Shown in pieces: positions 1 through 5,070 of a stretch of 5,070 nt of DNA. A program made the position numbers and the translations under genes. The first letter of the stretch is position 1; the number at the start of each line of letters is the position of its first letter. Origin of the DNA: Gudongella sp051744365 (GTDB lineage: Bacteria; Bacillota; Clostridia; Tissierellales; Tissierellaceae); NCBI GenBank assembly GCA_051744365.1, contig JBNJCX010000085.1, positions 1 through 5,070 on the forward strand, in the 5' to 3' direction. Under the pieces are notes generated by a model. The model was not told the origin of the DNA, ran no database searches, and saw only the letters and a program-made list of their open reading frames with translations.

Positions 1-2012
1 TTATTGATACTTTCCTTATATTGTAGCTGATATAGATTATAATACAACCCCTTGTTTTGGAGCAGCTCCTGATGAGAGCCCATTTCCTTGATTTCTCCCT
101 GCTTCAGCACAATAATCTTATCTGAGTATTGAATTGTTGATAATCTATGTGCTATGGCGATTGTGGTTCTCCCTTGAATCAGTTTGTACAGAGCATCCTG
201 AATAAGGAGCTCTGTTTCTGTGTCTATGCTGGATGTAGCCTCATCCAGGACCAAAATCTGGGGGTTGTATATAAGAGTTCTGGCAAATGCCAGCAGCTGT
301 CTTTCACCGGAGGACAGGGTGGAGCCTCTTTCCATTACAGGCTCATCATAGCCTTTCGGAAGTCTTGAAATAAACCTGTGGGCATTTACGTATTTTGCTA
401 TCTCTACAATCTTTTTGTCATCAATATCCTTGTTCAGTCTGATATTATTCTTGATTGTACCTGTAAAGATAAATACGTCCTGAAGGACAACTCCTATTTT
501 TTGTCTCAGTACCTGTTTATCCAGATTTTTAATATTGATACCATCAAGCAGAATTTCTCCCTTTTGAATGTCATAGAACCTGGTGAGCAGATTTATGATA
601 GAAGTCTTGCCTGCACCGGTAGCTCCGACAATTGCCACAGACTCACCTGGTTTTATTTTAAAGCTGATATTCTTAAGCACCCAATCCTCATGGTTGTATG
701 CAAACCATACATTCCTGAATTCGATCTCTCCATTGAGTTCCTTCAATTGGACAGGATTTTCAGCATTTTTTATAAACTGATCAGTATCAAGTATCTTGAA
801 AATTCTTTCACTGGATGCCATTGCAGACTGAAGAATATTATACTTTTCAGTCAGGTCCAGAATTGGTTCGTAAAATTTCTGCAGATAATTTATAAATATA
901 AACAAAACCCCAAACTGAATACTTCCTGAAAGAACTTTGCCACCACCGTAATAGACCAGGAGAGCTATTCCCAGAGAGCGGATAATCTCAATAGATGGTC
1001 TAAAAACAGCAAAGAGAGTGATTTCCTTCTTTTGTGTATTAAGATAATCCGAGTTAAGATTACTGAACCTGTCGAAAAACTTATTTTCCTTCTTAAAAAT
1101 CTGTATTGTGAGCATCCCGGAAATATACTCGTTAAGGCTTGAATTTATCTTTGCCAGCTGGACTCTGCTCAGTCTGTAAACTTCCCTTATATATTTCCTG
1201 AAAAACACTGATATCAAGACGATTATCGGTATCAATGAAAAGGACACAAGAGCAAGCTGAAGGTTAAGGCTTATCATAACAATCATAATTCCAGTAAGCA
1301 TAAAGAAATCCTTGAAAAGATTCACCAGAACATTTGTGTACATTTCATTAAGTGTCTCAGTATCATTTGTAACCCTTGTCACAAGTCGTCCAATCGGGTT
1401 GTTATCAAAATACTTCACTGAGAGACTCTGCAAATGAGTGAACAGATTATTTCTAATGTTAAAGATTATTTTCTGACTTGTGTAGTTCAATATATATATC
1501 TGAAGATAACTCAGAAGGAATGTCATTACTATTACTCCCGCAAACAATATTGCAACCCTGTCGAGGCCATCGATGTCCCGGCTTCTGAAGCGCATGTATT
1601 CTGCATCAGAAAGCATTATGCCACCAGTTGTATCCGTGCTGTTTGCATCAACCAGATAGTACCTATCATTTCGCTGTGCCAATATTTTAATCTCATATTT
1701 CTCAGAGGCTGCTTCTGGAAATTCAATGGACTCCTGGAGAACGTAGATGTAATCTCCCAGAACAATTCCCTCATATTCCATCGAATCTTCAATTGGGATT
1801 TCTATCATTGGTTTTTTATAGCCGATTATGTGTTCATCTATCGCTACCTTTACAAGGTATGGGTTAAGAAGCTCTAGACCTGTTATAGCAATTAATAGGA
1901 GTATTGAAAATGTAAGAAGGAGCCAGTATGGTCTTGCATATTTGAGAAGCCTCTTCATCAGTTTCCAATCATAGGCTTTTCCAAGCACCTCTTCTTCATG
2001 AAGTCTGTCCAT
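1..2012 (-). CDS. ABC exporter half-transporter, ATP-binding/permease, YheH/BmrD-like (3' end cut by window)
   Basis: Second subunit of a heterodimeric ABC exporter that would use ATP to move hydrophobic compounds, possibly drugs, out across the cytoplasmic membrane. 670 codons are readable without a stop; the last one is cut by the window edge. I place the start at ATG 2012-2010 because AAGGAGG (2025-2019) lies 6 nt upstream; the in-frame ATG at 2018 would touch that site. Visible order: TM1 about 28-50, polar insert about 62-150, TM2 about 152-175, TM3-TM6 about 230-384, then the nucleotide-binding domain. Motifs: Walker A GATGAGKTS 463-471 (K469), Q-loop Q511, divergent signature LSSGE 566-570, Walker B ILVLDE with catalytic E591, H-loop H622. 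The length fits Bacillus BmrD/YheH (about 673 aa), so only a few residues should be missing. It overlaps the upstream ABC gene by 17 bp, which suggests translational coupling. The family call is firm; the substrate is unknown. Confidence 0.95.
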   Translation of the reverse strand, partial: MDRLHEEEVLGKAYDWKLMKRLLKYARPYWLLLTFSILLLIAITGLELLNPYLVKVAIDEHIIGYKKPMIEIPIEDSMEYEGIVLGDYIYVLQESIEFPEAASEKYEIKILAQRNDRYYLVDANSTDTTGGIMLSDAEYMRFRSRDIDGLDRVAILFAGVIVMTFLLSYLQIYILNYTSQKIIFNIRNNLFTHLQSLSVKYFDNNPIGRLVTRVTNDTETLNEMYTNVLVNLFKDFFMLTGIMIVMISLNLQLALVSFSLIPIIVLISVFFRKYIREVYRLSRVQLAKINSSLNEYISGMLTIQIFKKENKFFDRFSNLNSDYLNTQKKEITLFAVFRPSIEIIRSLGIALLVYYGGGKVLSGSIQFGVLFIFINYLQKFYEPILDLTEKYNILQSAMASSERIFKILDTDQFIKNAENPVQLKELNGEIEFRNVWFAYNHEDWVLKNISFKIKPGESVAIVGATGAGKTSIINLLTRFYDIQKGEILLDGINIKNLDKQVLRQKIGVVLQDVFIFTGTIKNNIRLNKDIDDKKIVEIAKYVNAHRFISRLPKGYDEPVMERGSTLSSGERQLLAFARTLIYNPQILVLDEATSSIDTETELLIQDALYKLIQGRTTIAIAHRLSTIQYSDKIIVLKQGEIKEMGSHQELLQNKGLYYNLYQLQYKESIN

Positions 2013-3771
2013 GATCATCCTCCTTACCGCTTAGCTGTTCCTCAAGAAGCTGTCTTTGGTATAGCTCGTAATATTCGCCTTTCAGGTCCAGCAAATTATT
2101 GTGGGTGCCTCTTTCAGTAATTTCCCCATCATCAAGGAAAATAATTTCATCAGCCCCTTTAACAGTGGAAATTCTGTGGCTTATTAAAATAGTCGTAATA
2201 TTTTTTGCGAAGTTTCTTATTCCCTGAAGGATTTTTTCTTCTGTTTCTGTATCAACGGCTGATAGGCTGTCATCCAGGATTAAAATAGAGGGTTTCTTTA
2301 CAAGTGCCCTCGCTATTGAAAGCCTCTGTTTTTGACCACCTGACAAGGTTACGCCTCTTTCACCGATGACAGTATCGAACTTTTCAGGGAACTGAACGAT
2401 ATTGTCGTACAATTGAGCAAGTTTGCTTGCATGTACAATCTGTTTATCATCAGGAATACTGTCAAAGGCCAGGGCAATATTTTCACGGATTGTCTGAGAG
2501 AACAGAAAACTCTCCTGTGGTACAAATCCAATATCGTTTCTTAAATCCGCAAGGGATACATCCCGCACATCATTTTCATCCACTAGAATTTCTCCGACGG
2601 TTGTATCATACAATCGCATAAGAAGATTTGCCAGGGTGCTTTTCCCGCTGCCTGTCCGACCGGTAATTGCGAGAGTTTTTCCTGAAGGGACATGTAAATC
2701 AATGCCATGTAGTGCATCATGCTGCGAATTTGGGTATCTGAAGGTCACTTTCTTGAATCTGATATCTCCGGCCAGAGGAGATATCTTTACAGGATTATCC
2801 TTTTCTGCGATTTCAGATTTTTCATTGAATATTACATTCAGTCTGTCAAGAGAAGCTGCGCCACGCTGAAGAATATTAATGACCATGCCCAAGGCTCTTG
2901 TAGGCCAGATTATAATACCAAGGTATGAGTTGAATGCAACGAAATCTCCCAGGCTGATACTGTTATTGATTACCTGTCTGCCACCATAGAAGATTATAAC
3001 AAGATAGCTGATTGAACTTATTAGTTGGAGCAGAGGATGGAATCCACCGTGAACCTTTACAAGCTCCATATTCCTGTCGAAGTTGTTCTTGTTCACGGAC
3101 TCAAAATTTTCAGAAACCAGATTTTCCTGGACAAAGGATTTAATAACTCTGATTCCTGAAAAACTTTCCTGCGTTATATCAGACAGACTAGAGAAAGCCT
3201 CCTGTACAATCTTGAACTTTCGATAAATTATCTTGCCGAATCTCGTAACAAGAAGCATGATTAGCGGCAGTGTAAAAACAGCTGCGGCCGTTAGCTTTAA
3301 GTTGGTAGTCTGGACCATCATTATCAATGAAAACAAGAGAAGGAATCCTGAGTCTACAATCATTATGGTACCGGGGCCCAGCGCCATCCGTACGGCATTT
3401 ATATCGTTTGTTGCATGTGCCATAAGATCACCTGTCTTATGGGTATTGAAATAGTTTGGTGACAAGGTCAGAAGATGAGAAAAGAGCTTGTTTCTAAGCT
3501 TATATTCGATTTCCCGGGAGGAACCTATTAGATAAATTCTCCAAAAATACCTACCGATACCAATAAACAATCCTGTTGCAACTATAAGAATCCCATAAAA
3601 TAAAATTCTGCCTTGATCAAGATTTCCCTGTTGAAGTTCATCAGTAAGTCTTCTCAGAATCTGGGGAACAATAAGCTGAACTCCATCGATGACTATAAGC
3701 CAAAGCACTCCTAAAATATAATACTTTTTATGCTCGAGAAAATATTCCTTTATGGTTAGAAATGATTTCAT
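1996..3771 (-). CDS. ABC exporter half-transporter, ATP-binding/permease, YheI/BmrC-like, degenerate-site subunit
   Basis: Complete 591-residue half-transporter and first gene of the exporter operon. It has six membrane segments (about 17-37, 57-78, 133-153, 159-177, 247-265, 276-296) followed by a nucleotide-binding domain from about 335. Motifs: Walker A GRTGSGKST 371-379, Q-loop Q419, canonical signature LSGGQ 476-480, Walker B ILILDD 496-501, D-loop SAVD 504-507, H-loop H532. Position 501, normally the catalytic Glu, is Asp. That change marks the degenerate-site subunit in heterodimeric exporters such as TM287/288 and BmrCD, and the partner encoded just downstream keeps the Glu. Start ATG 3771 is supported by AGGAGGGG at 3783-3776. 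The usual length of such subunits is 570-600 aa, so it looks intact. Polyspecific drug export is the usual annotation for the family, but nothing here proves the substrate; lipid or peptide export is possible. Confidence 0.95.
   Translation of the reverse strand: MKSFLTIKEYFLEHKKYYILGVLWLIVIDGVQLIVPQILRRLTDELQQGNLDQGRILFYGILIVATGLFIGIGRYFWRIYLIGSSREIEYKLRNKLFSHLLTLSPNYFNTHKTGDLMAHATNDINAVRMALGPGTIMIVDSGFLLLFSLIMMVQTTNLKLTAAAVFTLPLIMLLVTRFGKIIYRKFKIVQEAFSSLSDITQESFSGIRVIKSFVQENLVSENFESVNKNNFDRNMELVKVHGGFHPLLQLISSISYLVIIFYGGRQVINNSISLGDFVAFNSYLGIIIWPTRALGMVINILQRGAASLDRLNVIFNEKSEIAEKDNPVKISPLAGDIRFKKVTFRYPNSQHDALHGIDLHVPSGKTLAITGRTGSGKSTLANLLMRLYDTTVGEILVDENDVRDVSLADLRNDIGFVPQESFLFSQTIRENIALAFDSIPDDKQIVHASKLAQLYDNIVQFPEKFDTVIGERGVTLSGGQKQRLSIARALVKKPSILILDDSLSAVDTETEEKILQGIRNFAKNITTILISHRISTVKGADEIIFLDDGEITERGTHNNLLDLKGEYYELYQRQLLEEQLSGKEDDHGQTS
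2019..2025 (-). promoter_or_regulatory. Ribosome binding site of the second ABC gene, upstream of the 17-bp overlap
   Basis: Minus-strand AAGGAGG lies inside the last codons of the upstream ABC gene, 6 nt before ATG 2012. It decides between two closely spaced in-frame ATGs (2018 and 2012), because the first has no spacing from it. The first gene stops with TGA at 1998-1996, so ribosomes finishing there could restart locally, which would help balance the two subunits of a heterodimer. Confidence 0.8.
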
Positions 3772-3775
3772 TTTG

Positions 3776-3783
3776 CCCCTCCT
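3776..3783 (-). promoter_or_regulatory. Ribosome binding site of the first ABC gene
   Basis: On the minus strand AGGAGGGG precedes ATG 3771-3769. The GGAGG core is about 6 nt from the start codon, which fixes the start of the 591-residue subunit. Confidence 0.85.
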
Positions 3784-3802
3784 AACAGGACCGAAGTGTC
3801 AA

Positions 3803-3813
3803 ATTATATTATA
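3803..3813 (-). promoter_or_regulatory. Probable -10 region of the ABC operon promoter (two overlapping TATAAT)
   Basis: Read on the minus strand, this 11-bp stretch contains two TATAAT hexamers sharing one base (3813-3808 and 3808-3803). Transcription from either would start near 3795-3802 and give a leader of only about 25-30 nt containing the ribosome binding site. No good TTGACA lies 16-18 bp upstream; the best candidates (such as CGGAAA or ACTTTC) are poor, so either an activator or a strong -10 alone would have to compensate. The call rests on the perfect -10 and its position. Confidence 0.5.
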
Positions 3814-3896
3814 ACAAGTTTTAGAGAAAGTTTCCGCTTTTTTACAAAAAAGTTGAAAATGTATCACAAGCCTAGACAATGTTATAAGGCAGATTG

Positions 3897-3915
3897 AATT
3901 TAGGTGTAATTTAGG
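3897..3915. repeat. Short tandem direct repeat, AATTTAGG twice at 11-bp spacing
   Basis: AATTTAGG occurs at 3897-3904 and again at 3908-3915. The 11-bp period is close to one helical turn, so a protein could contact both copies on the same face of the DNA. The repeat is between the two divergent promoters and could be an operator for either. It is short and in A/T-rich DNA, so chance is a real alternative. Confidence 0.3.
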
Positions 3916-3943
3916 GTTTTAGATTATTTATTTATGAAACTTT

Positions 3944-3973
3944 GATTATTACAGATATTTTGGGGGTAAACTG
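3944..3973 (+). promoter_or_regulatory. Candidate SigF/SigG- or SigB-class promoter for the ytxH-type/DUF948 unit
   Basis: GATTA at 3944-3948 is followed after 15 bp by GGGGTAAACTG ending at 3973. The downstream box 3964-3973 fits the SigF -10 pattern as I remember it (GGnnAnAHTR), and GATTA matches four of five positions of its -35 pattern. The core GGGTAA also resembles the SigB -10. Transcription would start near 3978-3981, leaving a leader of about 25 nt holding the ribosome binding site, which is sensible geometry. I see no good SigA promoter for this strand in the gap. Which sigma factor reads it cannot be settled by eye. Confidence 0.4.
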
Positions 3974-3993
3974 TGTGTATAGAAAAAATGAAA

Positions 3994-4000
3994 AGGGGAG
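3994..4000 (+). promoter_or_regulatory. Ribosome binding site of the YtxH-type gene
   Basis: AGGGGAG lies 5 nt before ATG 4006 and 8 nt before ATG 4009. It excludes the longer in-frame reading that begins with GTG at 3973, which would lie in the promoter-like box and has no ribosome site of its own. Confidence 0.75.
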
Positions 4001-4005
4001 ATATA

Positions 4006-4458
4006 ATGATGAAATTGAATAAGATTATTGAGGAAAAGAGAAAGCAAATGGAAAAGGCAAAGAAAAAAGAGACTGCAAAGAACGTAGCTGTTGGTACGGC
4101 TATCGGTACAGCGCTAGGTGCAGCTGCAGGTCTACTGTTTGCTCCTAAGGCAGGGAAGGAAACAAGAGAAGAAATATCAACAAAAGGCAAGGAAGCTGCT
4201 GAAAATGTAAAAGAGAAAGTTGAGGAACAGCTTGACACAACCAAGGAACAACTTGGAAAGGTTAAAACTGATGTGGAAAAAGGCTGGGAAGAATTAAAAG
4301 AAAAGGCCAAGAAAGACAAGGAAGCCGCAGATGAAGCATTGGATGAAGCTTTAGAAAAGGCTGAAGATGTAGCTGAAGAAATCAAAAAAGGTGCAGAAGA
4401 GGCTAAAGATGTAGCTAAGGATACCAAACATGACGTTGAGAGGGAGATTAAGAAATAG
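4006..4458 (+). CDS. YtxH-domain glycine-zipper envelope protein
   Basis: Small protein of 150 residues. A basic N-terminus (1-25, rich in Lys and Glu) leads into a hydrophobic Gly/Ala segment with a perfect glycine zipper, G30-x3-G34-x3-G38-x3-G42, followed by LLFAPKAGKETR (43-54), the hallmark of YtxH-type proteins. The remainder (55-150) is very rich in Lys, Glu and Ala and should form a long amphipathic or coiled-coil helix resembling apolipoprotein or LEA-like repeats. It probably sits in the membrane through the zipper with the charged tail outside the bilayer. The molecular function of the family is unknown; B. subtilis ytxH is in a stress- and stationary-phase-linked operon. It is the first gene of a two-gene unit with the DUF948 gene 21 nt downstream. 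The start is ATG 4006 by its ribosome site; ATG 4009 is nearly as good. Confidence 0.88.
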   Translation: MMKLNKIIEEKRKQMEKAKKKETAKNVAVGTAIGTALGAAAGLLFAPKAGKETREEISTKGKEAAENVKEKVEEQLDTTKEQLGKVKTDVEKGWEELKEKAKKDKEAADEALDEALEKAEDVAEEIKKGAEEAKDVAKDTKHDVEREIKK

Positions 4459-4465
4459 CAAATCT

Positions 4466-4473
4466 AAGGGGGG
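4466..4473 (+). promoter_or_regulatory. Strong ribosome binding site of the DUF948 gene
   Basis: AAGGGGGG sits in the 21-nt gap after the YtxH-type gene, 6 nt before ATG 4480. It indicates independent translation initiation within the same transcript. Confidence 0.75.
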
Positions 4474-4479
4474 ATTTTA

Positions 4480-4953
4480 ATGGATGTAACCTTGACACTG
4501 GCGGATTTGCTGAAGTTGGTATTGTTCTTACTGGGAATTGGAGTTCTTGGATACTTACTCCTTATTTTAAGAAATGTAAATAAGGTTCTCGGACAGGCAG
4601 AAACAGTGCTTGAAGCAAATATTGACGAAATTGATGCCACCATAAAGCAGCTGCCTGAAATAACCGTGAATGTGAACAAGATAACAAATGAAGCCAACAG
4701 AATGATTTCCGACATGTCTCCTGATTTGACAGGTGTTGTCAAAAATGTCAATGGTATCACTACAAAGATAGATGGCATGGCCAATATAATTGATAGTACT
4801 GGACATAAGGTCGGTGATACTGTGGATGTTCTATCAGAGACCATTGCAGAATCTGCTTTGGCATTCCAGTTCAACGCCAAATCAGTTACATCGTACCTTG
4901 AGATAATCAAGGAAATAATAGAAATTGTACGAGATAGCATCAAGAAGTACTAA
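4480..4953 (+). CDS. DUF948 (YtxG-like) membrane-anchored protein
   Basis: Protein of 157 residues with one N-terminal membrane helix (about 8-30) and no cleavable-looking signal. A long soluble region follows, with repeating hydrophobic and Asn/Thr/Asp positions (about 31-125) that resembles the helical linker of methyl-accepting proteins. This is the DUF948 layout: one anchor followed by a chemotaxis-receptor-like helix. The C-terminal part (about 125-157) is another amphipathic helix ending in a basic tail, IKKY. Biochemical role unknown; the family often accompanies YtxH in Bacillota, as it does here, and both may act at the envelope under stress. It lies 21 nt after the YtxH-type gene with no terminator between, and the shared terminator follows its stop, so the two are very probably co-transcribed. 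The family call relies on recognised pattern and neighbourhood, not on a search. Confidence 0.85.
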   Translation: MDVTLTLADLLKLVLFLLGIGVLGYLLLILRNVNKVLGQAETVLEANIDEIDATIKQLPEITVNVNKITNEANRMISDMSPDLTGVVKNVNGITTKIDGMANIIDSTGHKVGDTVDVLSETIAESALAFQFNAKSVTSYLEIIKEIIEIVRDSIKKY

Positions 4954-4979
4954 AAGAGCCCACTGTGGGCTCTTTTTTT
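4952..4979 (+). terminator. Intrinsic terminator of the YtxH/DUF948 unit
   Basis: The stem pairs AGAGCCCA (4955-4962) with TGGGCTCT (4966-4973) around a CTG loop, eight perfect pairs that can extend with A-U pairs from 4952. A run of seven T (4973-4979) follows. The hairpin starts within the DUF948 stop codon. It is also the likely landing site of the group II intron that appears to begin at the next base. Confidence 0.93.
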
Positions 4980-5070
4980 GTTTGCGAGGCATGTTGCCGA
5001 GCTAATGGTCTTGAAAGAAAGACCTGTCACCTAGCTAATGGGAAGACAAGCTGTAAGCAAGGGCGTTTTC
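4980..5070 (+). mobile_element. Probable 5' end of a class IIC-type group II intron (continues past window)
   Basis: Immediately after the terminator U tract the sequence reads GTTTGCGAGGCATG (4980-4993), close to the GTGTGCCCGGCATG start I recall for the Oceanobacillus iheyensis class IIC intron (11 of 14 positions). Next come a perfect 6-bp hairpin, GGTCTT/AAGACC (5007-5012 with 5019-5024) with loop GAAAGA, then CTAGCTAATGG (5031-5041), then GTAAGCAAGGGCG (5053-5065). These resemble the domain I order of bacterial group II introns (a GAGA/GAAA-loop hairpin, then a TAACGCAAGGGTG-like stretch). Class IIC introns are known to insert just downstream of intrinsic terminators in this orientation, which matches exactly. 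No coding frame is evident. The remaining ribozyme and a reverse transcriptase ORF would lie to the right. The comparison is from memory, and only about 90 bases are visible; a structured leader RNA of another kind is the main alternative. Confidence 0.65.

Larger units (their letters stand above)
3772..4005. other. Divergent intergenic region between the ABC operon and the ytxH-type unit
   Basis: This A/T-rich gap of 234 bp separates two outward-facing units. It contains the doubled TATAAT and Shine-Dalgarno site of the ABC operon on the left, a CTTTTTT-AC-AAAAAAG dyad at 3837-3852, a tandem AATTTAGG repeat at 3897-3915, and a GATTA-N15-GGGGTAAACTG promoter-like element plus AGGGGAG ribosome binding site on the right. 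I see no convincing small ORF with its own ribosome site on either strand and no RNA gene. In particular there is no leader-peptide ORF comparable to bmrB directly before the first ABC gene. Confidence 0.6.

Noticed and set aside
378..929. Open frame of 183 codons on the plus strand, and others at 147-368 and 583-780
   Set aside because: They lie antisense to the nucleotide-binding domain of the second ABC gene, whose frame has all family motifs intact. They have no ribosome site and their translations resemble no known family.
1434..1877. Open frame of 147 codons on the plus strand
   Set aside because: It is the complement of the N-terminal membrane and extracellular-insert region of the second ABC gene; Cys/Tyr/His-rich composition is typical of a shadow frame.
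3797..3802. Perfect TTGACA on the minus strand as a -35 box for the ABC operon
   Set aside because: At 17 bp downstream the sequence is GGGGCA inside the ribosome binding site, not a -10, and transcription would start within the gene.
3837..3852. CTTTTTT-AC-AAAAAAG inverted repeat as a terminator
   Set aside because: All but one pair are A-T and the loop is only 2 nt, so an RNA hairpin would be unstable; it lies between two diverging units with no transcript to end.
3973..4005. GTG 3973 as start of the YtxH-type gene, adding 11 residues
   Set aside because: No ribosome site precedes it and it lies at the edge of the promoter-like -10 box, upstream of the likely transcript start.
3924..4427. 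Open frame of 167 codons on the minus strand
   Set aside because: It is antisense to the YtxH-type gene; its Ser/Ala/Phe-rich translation is what a Lys/Glu/Ala gene gives when read backwards.
4464..4943. Open frame of 159 codons on the minus strand
   Set aside because: It mirrors the DUF948 gene almost end to end; the plus frame has a strong ribosome site, a membrane anchor and a terminator after its stop.
4980..5070. The right edge as a riboswitch, tRNA or other standard small RNA
   Set aside because: I compared it from memory with common riboswitch cores (TPP, FMN, SAM, c-di-GMP, purine, cobalamin, lysine, glycine) and with tRNA features and found no fit; the group II intron start fits better.
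1..5070. CRISPR array or defence system
   Set aside because: There are no regularly spaced repeats and none of the proteins is a nuclease, helicase, toxin or other known defence component.

Overview
The window looks like chromosomal DNA from a low-GC Gram-positive bacterium, most likely an endospore-forming member of Clostridia. The basis is A/T-rich sequence, strong Shine-Dalgarno sites (AGGAGG, AAGGAGG, AAGGGGGG), Bacillota-type protein families (a BmrCD/YheIH-like ABC exporter pair, YtxH, DUF948) and an intrinsic terminator with a long U tract. Genus is inference; no rRNA or marker gene is present.

Minus strand, 3771 down to 1: a two-gene operon for a heterodimeric type IV ABC exporter. 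The promoter-proximal gene (1996-3771) encodes a complete 591-residue half-transporter. The second gene (start 2012, 3' end beyond base 1) overlaps it by 17 bp and encodes a half-transporter of at least 670 residues. The two nucleotide-binding domains are complementary in their defects. The first has a normal LSGGQ signature but Asp at the catalytic-glutamate position; the second has the catalytic Glu but a divergent LSSGE signature. Together they should give one working and one degenerate ATP site. The second subunit also has an insert of about 80 residues between TM1 and TM2, as in Bacillus BmrD.

Centre, 3772-4005: a 234-bp divergent intergenic region. It holds a doubled TATAAT for the ABC operon and, facing the other way, a GATTA-N15-GGGGTAAACTG element resembling SigF/SigG- or SigB-class promoters.

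Plus strand, 4006 to 4979: a two-gene envelope unit, a YtxH-type glycine-zipper protein and a DUF948 membrane-anchored protein, ended by a strong hairpin-U terminator (4952-4979). Bacillus carries the same pair as ytxG/ytxH in a stress-linked operon.

Right edge, 4980-5070: no protein-coding sequence, but the bases immediately after the terminator U tract resemble the 5' end of a bacterial group II intron, probably class IIC, whose usual target is just downstream of intrinsic terminators. The rest of the intron, including any reverse transcriptase ORF, would lie outside the window. This is the most interesting item, followed by the asymmetric exporter with its extracellular insert and the alternative-sigma-like promoter.
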